Below, piece by piece: positions 8,450-18,163 of a DNA stretch of 64,000 nucleotides (the stretch's first letter is position 1; each line of letters opens with the position of its first letter). The translations under genes and the position numbers were made by a program. The notes below the pieces were generated by a model. It was not told where the DNA came from and searched no databases. It worked only from the letters and a program-made list of their open reading frames with translations. Source of the stretch: Vibrio splendidus (lineage in GTDB: Bacteria; Pseudomonadota; Gammaproteobacteria; Enterobacterales; Vibrionaceae); the NCBI RefSeq assembly GCF_001557875.1, contig NZ_LNRF01000012.1, positions 1 to 64,000 on the forward strand. Direction: 5' to 3'.

Positions 8450-9859
8450 ATGGCTCAAAGCAAAGTGTTAATCGTCGAAGATGATGAAGGTCTGCGCGAA
8501 GCCCTTGTCGACACGCTCGCGCTTGCTGGCTATGAATGGCTGGAAGCGGATTGTGCGGAAGATGCTTTGGTCAAATTAAAATCGAACTCCGTTGATATTG
8601 TCGTATCAGACGTTCAGATGGCAGGCATGGGTGGTTTGGCACTGCTAAGAAATATCAAGCAGCATTGGCCAAACTTACCTGTATTGTTAATGACAGCGTA
8701 TGCCAACATCGAAGACGCTGTTGCCGCAATGAAAGAGGGCGCTATAGACTATATGGCAAAGCCATTTGCGCCTGAAGTTTTGCTAAATATGGTGAGCCGT
8801 TATGCTCCTGTAAAATCGGATGACAATGGCGACGCTATTGTTGCCGATGAGAAAAGCATCAAGTTAATGATGTTGGCTGATAAGGTGGCTAAAACCGATG
8901 CCAACGTCATGGTATTAGGCCCAAGTGGTTCTGGTAAAGAAGTGATGTCCCGTTACATTCACAACGCTTCTAGCCGAAAAGATGGCCCGTTTGTCGCGAT
9001 TAACTGTGCAGCAATTCCCGACAATATGTTGGAAGCGACATTGTTTGGCTATGAAAAAGGCGCGTTTACTGGCGCTATTCAAGCTTGTCCGGGGAAATTC
9101 GAACAAGCGCAGGGCGGCACTATTTTGTTGGATGAGATCAGCGAAATGGATCTTAGCTTACAAGCTAAATTACTGCGTGTGCTGCAAGAGCGTGAAGTTG
9201 AACGTTTGGGTAGTCGCAAGAGTATCAAATTAGACGTCCGCGTATTGGCGACCAGTAACCGAGATCTAAAACAGTATGTTTCTGAAGGGAACTTCCGTGA
9301 AGATTTATACTATCGTCTGAATGTATTCCCAATTTCTTGGCCTCCGCTTTGCGAGCGTAAAGGTGATATTGAGCCTTTAGCCAAGCACTTAGTTGAGCGC
9401 CATTGCACCAAACTTGGTATGCCAGTACCAGTGATGTCAGCACAAGCAATCAGCAAACTCGTCAACTATCCGTGGCCGGGCAATGTTCGCGAATTAGACA
9501 ATGTGGTACAGCGTGCGTTAATATTGAGCGAGCAAGAGAACATCTCTGGTGAGCACATTCTTCTGGAAGGGGTTGACTGGCAAGACGCCAGTGGCCTACA
9601 GCAGATTGTGGAAGGCAGTGATGTTGCAACGCCAGAAATTAAGCCGGTTGCTGAAGCAAACCCAATTAACAAAATAGTTGCTAGCAGTGAAGGGCTTGGT
9701 AATGAGCTTAGAGATCAAGAGTATGCGATCATTCTTGAAACTCTGATCGCATGTAATGGCCGACGTAAAGATATGGCTGAAAAACTGGGTATTAGCCCAC
9801 GCACATTACGTTACAAGTTGGCGAAAATGCGTGATGCTGGAATAGATATCCCAAACTAA
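8450..9859 (+). CDS. flrC: Sigma-54-dependent response regulator FlrC
   Basis: A 469-residue NtrC-family activator of the middle flagellar genes (hook, cap, core flagellin). The receiver domain (1-120) has acidic pocket D11/D12 and the phospho-acceptor D54, the same position as in V. cholerae FlrC. The AAA+ domain has Walker A GPSGSGKE at 157-164 and GAFTGA at 204-209. A Fis-type helix-turn-helix (about 435-465, with EKLGISPRTLRYKLAKM) ends the protein. GGAG precedes the ATG. It lies 30 bases after flrB, so the kinase and regulator are co-expressed. Confidence 0.97.
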   Translation: MAQSKVLIVEDDEGLREALVDTLALAGYEWLEADCAEDALVKLKSNSVDIVVSDVQMAGMGGLALLRNIKQHWPNLPVLLMTAYANIEDAVAAMKEGAIDYMAKPFAPEVLLNMVSRYAPVKSDDNGDAIVADEKSIKLMMLADKVAKTDANVMVLGPSGSGKEVMSRYIHNASSRKDGPFVAINCAAIPDNMLEATLFGYEKGAFTGAIQACPGKFEQAQGGTILLDEISEMDLSLQAKLLRVLQEREVERLGSRKSIKLDVRVLATSNRDLKQYVSEGNFREDLYYRLNVFPISWPPLCERKGDIEPLAKHLVERHCTKLGMPVPVMSAQAISKLVNYPWPGNVRELDNVVQRALILSEQENISGEHILLEGVDWQDASGLQQIVEGSDVATPEIKPVAEANPINKIVASSEGLGNELRDQEYAIILETLIACNGRRKDMAEKLGISPRTLRYKLAKMRDAGIDIPN

Positions 9860-9921
9860 GGATAGATTAGTAGTGTCAGCTTTCTGACTAGTGTAATACG
9901 ATATCTAGTCAATTTAATGTG

Positions 9922-9937
9922 TGGCACGCTAATTGCT
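9922..9937 (+). promoter_or_regulatory. Sigma-54 promoter of the fliE operon
   Basis: TGGCACG, four bases, then TTGCT: a full match to the sigma-54 consensus with GG at 9923-9924 and GC at 9935-9936, ten bases apart. Transcription would start near 9948, giving a leader of about 45 bases before fliE. In V. cholerae this operon is activated by FlrA. Confidence 0.92.
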
Positions 9938-9991
9938 CTGTCAATAATATAGCTAAATAGATGGTCATAATTTTGACTCCTGAGGTAGTAG

Positions 9992-10303
9992 ATGAGAATA
10001 GATGGTTTACAAGGCGAAATGCAGGCAATGATGGTTGAAGCTGCCAGCGCGCGTCCCGCAGCAACGGGGCAAGCGGTCGGTGCAGATTTTGGCAACATGC
10101 TGACTAGTGCCATCAATAATGTGAACTCATTACAAAAGACCTCAGGTGATCTTCAAGCTCGTTTTGATAGCGGCGACCAAAGCGTATCCCTATCGGACGT
10201 GATGATTGCTCGTAATAAATCTAGTGTGGCTTTTGAGGCGACGATCCAAATTAGAAATAAATTGGTCGAATCGTACAAAGAGCTGATGAATATGCCGGTA
10301 TAA
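9992..10303 (+). CDS. fliE: Flagellar hook-basal body protein FliE
   Basis: FliE of 103 residues, the usual length. It joins the MS ring (FliF) to the proximal rod and is the first substrate of the export gate. The C-terminal part, with SVSLSDVMIARNKSSVAFEA and IQIRNKLVESYKELMNMPV, is the family signature. The ATG follows GAGG. It is the first gene after the sigma-54 promoter at 9922-9937, and fliF follows after 16 bases. Confidence 0.96.
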   Translation: MRIDGLQGEMQAMMVEAASARPAATGQAVGADFGNMLTSAINNVNSLQKTSGDLQARFDSGDQSVSLSDVMIARNKSSVAFEATIQIRNKLVESYKELMNMPV

Positions 10304-10319
10304 GTTGGGTAGTTAAATA

Positions 10320-12062
10320 GTGGCAGATAATAGTCAAACAACAGATTTAACCGTAAGCGATAGCAACGACCACGCACTTATTGCAGGCTCTGAGCTAGAC
10401 GGAGAAGGGCAAAATCCCGATCTAGGTGAACGCAGTTCGTCGAAATTCGATATGGCTGTCGGTGATCTCGATTTACTTCGTCAGGTCGTCTTAGTCCTTT
10501 CTATCTCTATCTGTGTAGCGCTGATCGTGATGCTGTTTTTCTGGGTGAAAGAGCCTGAAATGCGTCCACTAGGAGCTTACGAAACAGAAGAGTTGATTCC
10601 CGTTCTTGACTACTTGGATCTGCAAAAGATCGAGTACACGCTTGAAGGCAACACCATCTCAGTACCGGCTAGTGAGTACAACTCTCTGAAGCTCAATATG
10701 GTTCGAGCTGGTTTGAACCAAGAGCGAAACGCGGGTGATGACATCCTCATGCAAGACATGGGCTTTGGTGTATCACAACGTTTAGAACAAGAACGCCTTA
10801 AATTAAGCCGCGAAAGACAGCTTGCCAAAGCCATTGAACAGATGAAACAGGTGCGTAAAGCTCAGGTTTTACTGGCGTTGCCGAAGCAGAGCGTGTTTGT
10901 GCGTCACAATCAAGAAGCTTCAGCTTCCGTATTCCTAACCCTTAAAACAGGCAACAATCTTAAGCAACAAGAAGTTGATTCTGTTGTGGATATGGTCGCT
11001 AGTGCCGTTCCGGGAATGAAAACCTCACGTATTACGGTGACTGATCAGCATGGTCGACTGTTGAGCTCAGGCTCTCAAGACCCTATGTCTGCAGCGCGTC
11101 GTAAAGAACATGAGTTAGAGCGCAACCAAGAACAAGCATTGCGTGAAAAAATTGACTCTATTCTGATTCCTATTCTTGGGTTTGGTAACTATACCGCTCA
11201 GGTTGATATTCAGCTCGACTTTAGTGCAGTGGAACAAACCAGAAAACGTTTTGATCCGAATACACCTGCGACTCGAAGTGAATACACCTTAGAAGATTAC
11301 AACAACGGTAATACTGTTGCGGGAATTCCAGGTGCTTTGAGTAATCAGCCACCTGCTGATGCCTCAATCCCACAAGATGTTGCTCAGATGAAAGACGGCT
11401 CGATGACGGGGCAAGGCTCGGTTCATAAAGAAGCAACTCGAAACTTTGAGTTAGATACAACCATCAGCCATGAACGTAAACAGAGTGGCACGGTTAACCG
11501 CCAGACGGTATCGGTAGCGATCAAAGACCGTCAATCATTGAACCCAGATACGGGCGAAGTAGTTCATACTCCAATCCCTGCGAGCGAAATCAATGCGATT
11601 CGTCAGGTATTGATTGGTACTGTCGGTTTTGATGAAAGCCGTGGTGATTTACTCAACGTGTTAAGTATGCAGTTCGCACCACAAGTGACAGATGTTGTGG
11701 CAGATGTGCCTATCTGGGAGCATCCAAACTTTAATGATTGGGTTCGTTGGTTTGCGAGTGCCTTAGTTATTATTGTGGTGGTATTGGTACTTGTTCGCCC
11801 TGCAATGAAGAAACTGCTTAACCCAGCAGCTGATAATGATGATCAAATGTACGGCCCTGATGGCATGCCAATTGGTGTCGACGGCGAAACCAGCTTAATT
11901 GGTGGTGATATTGAAGGTGGTGAGCTGTTTGAATTTGGTTCAAGCATTGACTTGCCAAACCTTCATAAAGACGAGGATGTGCTGAAAGCAGTACGTGCAC
12001 TTGTAGCGAATGAACCGGAGCTAGCAGCTCAAGTAGTTAAGAATTGGATGGTAGATGGCTAA
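10320..12062 (+). CDS. fliF: MS-ring protein FliF
   Basis: A 580-residue FliF that forms the inner-membrane MS ring on which the motor is built. There are two membrane segments, at about residues 57-80 and 470-492. The large periplasmic part between them contains ring-building motifs similar to type III secretion rings, and the C-terminal cytoplasmic tail binds FliG. It begins with GTG at 10320 and has only a weak ribosome binding site. Its last 8 bases overlap fliG, so FliF and FliG translation is probably coupled, as fits their 1:1-type assembly. Confidence 0.97.
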   Translation: MADNSQTTDLTVSDSNDHALIAGSELDGEGQNPDLGERSSSKFDMAVGDLDLLRQVVLVLSISICVALIVMLFFWVKEPEMRPLGAYETEELIPVLDYLDLQKIEYTLEGNTISVPASEYNSLKLNMVRAGLNQERNAGDDILMQDMGFGVSQRLEQERLKLSRERQLAKAIEQMKQVRKAQVLLALPKQSVFVRHNQEASASVFLTLKTGNNLKQQEVDSVVDMVASAVPGMKTSRITVTDQHGRLLSSGSQDPMSAARRKEHELERNQEQALREKIDSILIPILGFGNYTAQVDIQLDFSAVEQTRKRFDPNTPATRSEYTLEDYNNGNTVAGIPGALSNQPPADASIPQDVAQMKDGSMTGQGSVHKEATRNFELDTTISHERKQSGTVNRQTVSVAIKDRQSLNPDTGEVVHTPIPASEINAIRQVLIGTVGFDESRGDLLNVLSMQFAPQVTDVVADVPIWEHPNFNDWVRWFASALVIIVVVLVLVRPAMKKLLNPAADNDDQMYGPDGMPIGVDGETSLIGGDIEGGELFEFGSSIDLPNLHKDEDVLKAVRALVANEPELAAQVVKNWMVDG

Positions 12063-13116
12063 CGAAATAGTTCCACAACAAACTGAAGGCGGTGAAGTGC
12101 TTGATGTCTCTAGCGTGGATATCGACTCTATCTCAGGCGATGAGCGCGCTGCGATCTTGTTACTCAGTTTAAATGAAGAAGACGCTGCTGGTATTATTCG
12201 TCACCTAGAACCAAAGCAGGTTCAGCGTGTGGGTAGTGCGATGGCGCGAGCTACGGATCTATCTCAAGAGAAAGTAGGCGCAGTGCACCGTGCTTTTTTA
12301 GATGATATTCAGAAGTACACCAACATTGGTATGGGTAGCGAAGACTTCATGCGTAACGCGTTGGTGGCTGCTCTGGGTGAAGACAAGGCGAATAACCTTG
12401 TTGACCAAATCCTTCTTGGCACAGGCTCGAAAGGTTTGGATTCGCTTAAGTGGATGGATCCTCGTCAAGTGGCGAGCATCATCATCAATGAGCACCCTCA
12501 AATTCAAACTATTGTTTTGTCGTACCTCGATGCTGATCAATCGGCTGAGATTCTGTCTCAATTCCCAGAGCGTGTTCGTCTGGATTTAATGATGCGTATT
12601 GCCAACCTTGAAGAAGTTCAACCTTCGGCGCTTGCTGAGTTGAACGAGATTATGGAGAAACAGTTTGCAGGTCAAGCGGGTGCTCAAGCTGCCAAAATTG
12701 GTGGCCTGAAAGCTGCGGCTGAGATCATGAACTATATGGACAACAATGTAGAAGGCGTCTTGATGGATCAAATTCGAGATCAAGACGAAGACATGGCAAC
12801 TCAGATTCAAGATCTTATGTTTGTCTTTGAAAACCTTATTGAAGTGGATGACCAAGGTGTTCAGCGACTGCTGCGTGATGTTCCACAAGACATTCTACAG
12901 AAAGCACTTAAAGGTGCTGATGATGGTCTACGTGAGAAGATCTTCAAGAACATGTCTAAACGTGCTTCCGATATGATGAGAGACGATATTGAGGCGATGC
13001 CGCCAGTGAAAGTCTCTGACGTGGAAGCGGCTCAGAAAGAGATATTGGGTATTGCGAGGAAGATGGCAGACAGTGGTGAGATTATGCTGTCTGGTGGCGC
13101 CGACGAGTTCCTTTAA
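12055..13116 (+). CDS. fliG: Flagellar motor switch protein FliG
   Basis: A 353-residue FliG, which couples torque from the stator to the rotor. The middle domain contains the EHPQ motif (INEHPQIQ, near residue 145) that contacts FliM. The C-terminal torque domain has LMFVFENL near 255 and the charged helix beyond. The start overlaps the end of fliF by 8 bases. A strong terminator at 13129-13157 follows directly, so this gene ends the fliEFG transcript, at least in part. Confidence 0.97.
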   Translation: MANEIVPQQTEGGEVLDVSSVDIDSISGDERAAILLLSLNEEDAAGIIRHLEPKQVQRVGSAMARATDLSQEKVGAVHRAFLDDIQKYTNIGMGSEDFMRNALVAALGEDKANNLVDQILLGTGSKGLDSLKWMDPRQVASIIINEHPQIQTIVLSYLDADQSAEILSQFPERVRLDLMMRIANLEEVQPSALAELNEIMEKQFAGQAGAQAAKIGGLKAAAEIMNYMDNNVEGVLMDQIRDQDEDMATQIQDLMFVFENLIEVDDQGVQRLLRDVPQDILQKALKGADDGLREKIFKNMSKRASDMMRDDIEAMPPVKVSDVEAAQKEILGIARKMADSGEIMLSGGADEFL

Positions 13117-13128
13117 TACAGAAACCTC

Positions 13129-13157
13129 AAAAGCCCCACACTGTTGGGGCTTTTCTT
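13129..13157 (+). terminator. Terminator between fliG and fliH
   Basis: A perfect 10 bp stem (13129-13138 with 13145-13154), 6-base loop and T-rich tail. It splits what is normally regarded as one fliEFGHIJ operon. Confidence 0.88.
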
Positions 13158-13241
13158 TATCCAATTTCGAACCACAGATTAACTCTGTTTAACTGCTTGA
13201 ATTGACAATGTAGTTGGACGTACTCATAGATAGGTACTGAT

Positions 13242-14042
13242 ATGTCAGGTGATAGAAAACGCGGCTTCCTTCGCCCTGAAGAAGATAATACGGTTGCCCA
13301 ACCTCAGAAATGGGGGCTACCTGACTATACCTCTGATGTGAATAAACAAGCCAAAGAAACGGCGTTTAACTACGATCCTGGTTGGATGCCGACAGTTGAA
13401 GAAGCCATTGAAGATGAAGAGTTGGTTCTAACTGAAGAGCAGATTGAACTGATCAAACAAGGTGCTTATCAGGAAGGTCTTCATCAAGGGCAAGAGGCTG
13501 GTTTTAAACAAGGTTACGAAAAAGGCAAAGAAGAAGGGTTTGCCGCTGGCCACGAAGAAGGCAATCAAGCCGGTAAGCTTGAAGGCGTGACTGCTGGGCA
13601 AGAGTACATTCAGCAACAAGTTGCCATCTTTATGGGGCTTGCCAACCAGTTTGCTCAGCCACTAGAGCTGATGAATGCTCAGGTTGAGAAGCAGCTGGTA
13701 GACATGGTACTGACCATGGTCAAAGAAGTGGTTCATGTTGAAGTGCAAACCAATCCACAAATCATATTAGATACCGTGAAAGAGTCGGTAGAGTCCCTGC
13801 CAATTTCTGGTCATGCGATTACCTTGAAGCTTAACCCGGAAGATGTGGCGATCATTCGCTCTGCATATGGCGAAACAGAATTGGATTGCCGTAATTGGAC
13901 GCTAGTTGCGGAGCCTGCACTTAATCGTGGTGATGTACAAATTGAAGCGGGTGAATCAAGCGTTAACTACCGCATGGAAGATCGCGTGAAAAACGTCATT
14001 CAGAACTTCTGCGGTGCAAACCGTCACCAGGGTCATGAGTAA
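13242..14042 (+). CDS. fliH: Flagellar export ATPase regulator FliH
   Basis: A 266-residue FliH, the stator-like regulator that holds the ATPase FliI to the export apparatus. The diagnostic feature is a run of GxxxG-type repeats at about residues 74-119, an extended helical segment seen in FliH proteins. The C-terminal domain (about 130-260) resembles the peripheral stalk of V/F-ATPases. The ATG is preceded by AGG at 8 bases. The stop codon overlaps the fliI start by one base (TAATG). It follows a terminator, so a local promoter or read-through is needed; see the note on 13202-13230. Confidence 0.95.
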   Translation: MSGDRKRGFLRPEEDNTVAQPQKWGLPDYTSDVNKQAKETAFNYDPGWMPTVEEAIEDEELVLTEEQIELIKQGAYQEGLHQGQEAGFKQGYEKGKEEGFAAGHEEGNQAGKLEGVTAGQEYIQQQVAIFMGLANQFAQPLELMNAQVEKQLVDMVLTMVKEVVHVEVQTNPQIILDTVKESVESLPISGHAITLKLNPEDVAIIRSAYGETELDCRNWTLVAEPALNRGDVQIEAGESSVNYRMEDRVKNVIQNFCGANRHQGHE

Positions 14043-15361
14043 TGCTTGAGTTAGCGAACCGTCTTAGCCAATACAAAGTCGAAGGGCTAAAATCGCGACC
14101 AATTGCATCAGGTAAGTTAGTCCGCGTTGTTGGCTTAACGCTTGAAGCTACTGGCTGTAAAGCTCCGATCGGCAGCCTGTGTCTAGTTGAAACTATGTCT
14201 GGTCAGATGGAAGCCGAAGTCGTCGGCTTTTCAGGCGATAACCTATTTTTGATGCCGAGTGAGCAAATTACTGGGATCTTACCTGGCGCTCGTGTGACAC
14301 CGATGACCACTGAAAGCGGCATCCCTGTAGGTATGGAACTGCTTGGTCGAGTGATCGACGGCGTAGGCAATCCACTCGACGGGCTAGGTCCAATCTATAC
14401 TGAGCAACGCGCTTCATTTAATGCTGAGCCAATCAACCCTTTAGCTCGTAAACCGATTTCTGAACCACTCGATGTGGGTTTAAAGGCGATTAATGGCCTA
14501 CTTACCGTAGGTAAAGGACAACGTATCGGTCTGTTCGCTGGTTCTGGTGTCGGTAAGTCGGTTACGCTTGGTATGATGACTCGAGGCACAACCGCGCAAG
14601 TAGTGGTTGTAGGTCTAATTGGTGAGCGTGGACGAGAAGTTAAAGAATTTATTGAAGAGATTCTTGGTGAAGATGGTCGTAAGCGGTCGGTGGTGGTCGC
14701 GGCTCCTGCTGACTCATCGCCATTGATGCGACTGAAAGGCTGTCAAACTGCGTTGGCCGTAGCCGAGTATTTCCGCGACCAAGGTTTAGATGTTTTGTTG
14801 TTGATGGATTCATTGACCCGTTTTGCTCAGGCTCAGCGTGAAATTGCTCTGTCTGTTGGTGAGCCGCCAGCAACTAAAGGTTATCCGCCATCAGTATTCG
14901 CCAAGCTTCCGGCGCTGGTGGAACGTGCGGGTAACGGCAATGATGAACAAGGTTCGATTACGGCCTTCTTTACCGTGTTAACCGAAGGCGATGACTTACA
15001 AGACCCCATTGCTGATGCGTCGCGAGCGATCCTTGATGGGCACGTAGTGTTGTCGCGTGAGATGGCGGATGCGGGTCATTACCCTGCGATCGATGTAGAG
15101 AAGTCCGTCAGTCGTGTTATGCCGCAAATTACCACTGAAGAACATGTCTTGATGTCGAAAGCGGTAAGGCAAGTACTGTCTATTTGTCGTAAAAACCAAG
15201 ACTTGGTATCGATTGGTGCTTACAAACCGGGTACTGATCCTGCGATTGATAGTGCCTTTACCTTGAAGCCGAAACTGGACGAGTACTTACAGCAGAAGAT
15301 GAAAGAAACGGTTCCTTACGATATGTGCGTCAACATGTTGAAGCATGTGTTGGGTGGCTAA
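14042..15361 (+). CDS. fliI: Flagellum-specific export ATPase FliI
   Basis: A 439-residue ATPase related to the F1 beta subunit, which helps unload and unfold export substrates. Walker A (AGSGVGKS) is at 166-173, followed by the conserved LIGERGREVKEF catalytic region and Walker B LLLMDSLTRFAQAQRE. The length is normal for FliI. The start overlaps fliH by one base, and fliJ follows after 18 bases, the standard fliHIJ soluble export complex. Confidence 0.97.
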   Translation: MLELANRLSQYKVEGLKSRPIASGKLVRVVGLTLEATGCKAPIGSLCLVETMSGQMEAEVVGFSGDNLFLMPSEQITGILPGARVTPMTTESGIPVGMELLGRVIDGVGNPLDGLGPIYTEQRASFNAEPINPLARKPISEPLDVGLKAINGLLTVGKGQRIGLFAGSGVGKSVTLGMMTRGTTAQVVVVGLIGERGREVKEFIEEILGEDGRKRSVVVAAPADSSPLMRLKGCQTALAVAEYFRDQGLDVLLLMDSLTRFAQAQREIALSVGEPPATKGYPPSVFAKLPALVERAGNGNDEQGSITAFFTVLTEGDDLQDPIADASRAILDGHVVLSREMADAGHYPAIDVEKSVSRVMPQITTEEHVLMSKAVRQVLSICRKNQDLVSIGAYKPGTDPAIDSAFTLKPKLDEYLQQKMKETVPYDMCVNMLKHVLGG

Positions 15362-15379
15362 TGGTGAATAAGGTTAGTC

Positions 15380-15817
15380 ATGGATAACGCATTAGAATTT
15401 TTGCTCGATCAAGCTAAAGATCAAGAGAACCAAGCTGTACTCGCGCTCAACAAAGCGAACTCGGAGCTGCAAGGTTACTATGAGCAGGTAGCGCAGATTG
15501 AAAAGTACCGACTTGATTACTGCCAGCAGCTTGTTGACCGTGGCAAGGCAGGGTTAACGGCGAGTCAATATGGTCACTTGAACCGCTTCTTAACTCAATT
15601 AGATGAAACGCTTTCTAAACAGAGAGAAGCGGAGCACCACTTTAAAAATCAAGTCGATAACTGTCAAAACTACTGGATGGAGTTACGCAAAAAACGTAAA
15701 TCCTACGAGTGGTTGATGGAAAAAAAGCAGAAAGAGAAAGCAAAACTGCAAGATCAAAGAGAACAAAAGCAAATGGATGAGTTCTCGACTTTGTTATACA
15801 ACCGAAAGAAGATGTGA
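15380..15817 (+). CDS. fliJ: Flagellar export chaperone FliJ
   Basis: A 145-residue protein that is almost completely coiled coil, rich in Lys, Glu and Gln, as expected for FliJ. FliJ is the central stalk that inserts in the FliI hexamer and escorts chaperones to FlhA. The position directly after fliI, and the length near 147, support the call. It ends the fliHIJ unit; the next promoter, of sigma-54 type, is at 15874. Confidence 0.94.
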   Translation: MDNALEFLLDQAKDQENQAVLALNKANSELQGYYEQVAQIEKYRLDYCQQLVDRGKAGLTASQYGHLNRFLTQLDETLSKQREAEHHFKNQVDNCQNYWMELRKKRKSYEWLMEKKQKEKAKLQDQREQKQMDEFSTLLYNRKKM

Positions 15818-15873
15818 TCCTAAGCCACGAATAAGGTAGCCACTGCTCTTTAGGTTGAGAGAACAGAACTTAT

Positions 15874-15889
15874 AGGCATGTTTCTTGCT
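15874..15889 (+). promoter_or_regulatory. Sigma-54 promoter of the fliK-fliR-flhB operon
   Basis: AGGCATG, four bases, TTGCT, with GG at 15875-15876 and GC at 15887-15888 exactly ten bases apart; two positions deviate from TGGCACG-N4-TTGCT. It lies 111 bases before fliK. A leader of about 100 bases is predicted. Confidence 0.8.
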
Positions 15890-15999
15890 CCGTTTTATAT
15901 AAAATTGCGCATCGTGCCCACCAAAGGCATGAAAAGCACCCGACTTTCTTTTTGTTGCATGATTCATCGCAGCAAAGCTAGTAGATAGAGCTTGTATAT

Positions 16000-18144
16000 A
16001 TGAATGTTAGTCTTTCCTCAAATTCAGCAACCAACAAAACGTCATCGTTGTTGGACACCGGTTCTACCTCTTCAAAGGTAGAAGAAACCGGCGACGCTAA
16101 AGGTTTCTTTGAATCTTTTAAAGAAGCGCTCGGCTTTGAAGAAAGTGACAGTAAAGCCGTAGTAAAAGACACTGAAAACGCGTCGAAATCTGACGAAAAG
16201 CAGGCCGCTACTGAAGGTGAAGCGTCAGCTGAAGCGAAGAAAAGTGATTCAGCGAAATCAAAGGCGACTGACGAAGTGAGCGAAGCACAAAGTCAACAAG
16301 TGGCTTCAGAAATCGAGGGCGACAAAGCCACAGATATAACATCTGCAGAGGCTGTGTCTGGAGCGGAGGCTCAGCTCAAAGCTAATTCAAGTACTGATAG
16401 CACCATCGTTGATAACACTGCTGTAGATAAGGCGGATGGTAAAGATGCGCAGGCTACGACTAACGATTCTAAAGAACAGGCTTCTCAATCTCAAGCTCAG
16501 GATTCACCAGCTGTAGATGGTTCTACGCAGGCGTCGCAAGCCAACGCAGCGATGAGTGAAGGCAATAAATTGCTTGGTCAGTTGGATGAGGCAAATAAAG
16601 CTCTAAATCAAGCGCCAAACGGCAAAGGCTTGCCTCAGCAAGGTCAGATAGATCAAGCCCAAGGTAATGTCGCGGGCGCTTCTGTTGCAGGAACTTCAAT
16701 TGCGGGTAATGCGACACAACAAGCTAGTGCAGCAAATCAAGAGAAGAGCCTTGAGGTCGATTCTGAAATCGCTGTGCTTACCGGAGGTAAGGGAGTGTCT
16801 CAGTTAACAGATGATGAAATTCGACAGCTGATGGATAAAGGCGTTACCCCAGAACAAATTGAAGCAAGTATGAGCCGAGAGCTGAGCCAAAAGAGCGTGG
16901 TCAGTGAGAATGCTGCGGATCAGGGTCAAGCACTCTCAGCAGCGGATATGGAACTTGCAAAACAAGTTGATGCCCATACCCAAGCGCTCAACCAATTGAA
17001 TGGACAAATCGAGTCAGAACAGTCTGTTGTCGATGGTCTGGTTCAAAAGCAACAAAGTGGCGCTGAGTTGACGGTCGATGAGCAAACTGCACTGGCTCAA
17101 GCAACCTCTAACTTAGAAGTATTGAATCAACAGCTAGCCAATGTTCAACAGCAAGCAACGGCTTTACTAAGCCAAGCCCCAAACGTGAACAGTACGCCTG
17201 ATGAACCCACCGCAATTGATTGGGATAATAGTGATTCAAATGAAGCCAAAGCCTTAGCTACGGTGGCATCAACAGCGGCGGTTACGACTGCTGCTCAGCA
17301 AGCGACAGCACAAGCTTCGGCGCAATCGGTAAGTAACGCTGCTGCCACTCATGCTGCAAATGATAAAGCGGCAATGCTACACGCCAATAATGCGCATGCG
17401 GCTCAACAGGCAGCAGCTCAACAAGCTAATGTTGCTTCGCCTCAGCAGCAAGCTACGTTGGATCCGGCTTTAACAGCACAAAGCCTAGCGATGAACACAA
17501 CGCCAGTCGCTACAAAAGCGGGCTCTACTGATGCGTTTCTTAAAGCGGGCGCCGGTACCGCTGTATTATCTGGTTTGGGTAAAGCGGGTGCTAAAGAAGA
17601 TTCTAAAGATTCGGCCTTTGCTCAGCAGATCGCTGCTGCGGCTGGAGTTCAAGGTACAGCAACGGTTGGTTCGGCTCCCACTCGAGCTGAAATTCAAGCT
17701 GCTCAACAGGCACCTTTACAGCTTACCAAGGAGTTAGCGAACGAGCAGGTTGCGGAAAAAGTTCAAATGATGATGTCTAAGAATCTCAAGAACTTGGACA
17801 TCCGTCTCGATCCACCAGAACTGGGGCAGATGAAAATTCGAATGACCATGAATAATGACGTGGCGAATGTGCACTTTACAGTGAGCAATCAGCAGGCGAG
17901 AGATGTGATTGAGCAAACCTTACCTCGTCTGAGAGAGATGCTGGCTCAACAAGGGATGCAGCTTGCCGATTCGTCAGTTCAACAACAGAACTCTGGTCAG
18001 GGTCAAGATAGATACAACAATGGTGAGCAACAATCCGGCGCTAACCGAACAAATGATGGCCAAGGTGATGAAAACCTTGATAGTGGCAGCAATCTTGAAT
18101 TGAATGTCGCATCAAAGCGTGATGGAATTAGTTATTATGCCTAA
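16000..18144 (+). CDS. fliK: Flagellar hook-length control protein FliK
   Basis: A 714-residue FliK. The long N-terminal part (about 1-590) is a low-complexity Ala/Gln/Ser/Asp-rich ruler with no predicted fold. The conserved C-terminal domain (about 590-680, with LRLDPPELGQMKIRM and IEQTLPRLREML) interacts with FlhB to switch export from hook to filament substrates. It is larger than the enteric protein (~405 residues), as is usual in Vibrio. No good ribosome binding site is visible before the ATG at 16000. It is the first gene after the sigma-54 promoter at 15874. Confidence 0.94.
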   Translation: MNVSLSSNSATNKTSSLLDTGSTSSKVEETGDAKGFFESFKEALGFEESDSKAVVKDTENASKSDEKQAATEGEASAEAKKSDSAKSKATDEVSEAQSQQVASEIEGDKATDITSAEAVSGAEAQLKANSSTDSTIVDNTAVDKADGKDAQATTNDSKEQASQSQAQDSPAVDGSTQASQANAAMSEGNKLLGQLDEANKALNQAPNGKGLPQQGQIDQAQGNVAGASVAGTSIAGNATQQASAANQEKSLEVDSEIAVLTGGKGVSQLTDDEIRQLMDKGVTPEQIEASMSRELSQKSVVSENAADQGQALSAADMELAKQVDAHTQALNQLNGQIESEQSVVDGLVQKQQSGAELTVDEQTALAQATSNLEVLNQQLANVQQQATALLSQAPNVNSTPDEPTAIDWDNSDSNEAKALATVASTAAVTTAAQQATAQASAQSVSNAAATHAANDKAAMLHANNAHAAQQAAAQQANVASPQQQATLDPALTAQSLAMNTTPVATKAGSTDAFLKAGAGTAVLSGLGKAGAKEDSKDSAFAQQIAAAAGVQGTATVGSAPTRAEIQAAQQAPLQLTKELANEQVAEKVQMMMSKNLKNLDIRLDPPELGQMKIRMTMNNDVANVHFTVSNQQARDVIEQTLPRLREMLAQQGMQLADSSVQQQNSGQGQDRYNNGEQQSGANRTNDGQGDENLDSGSNLELNVASKRDGISYYA

Positions 18145-18163
18145 TATCAGGCTAAGCACACTT

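Noticed and set aside
13202..13230. Sigma-70 promoter upstream of fliH
   Set aside because: TTGACA and spacing are good but the -10 (CATAGA) is poor and the start would leave almost no leader; kept only as a possibility within a finding.
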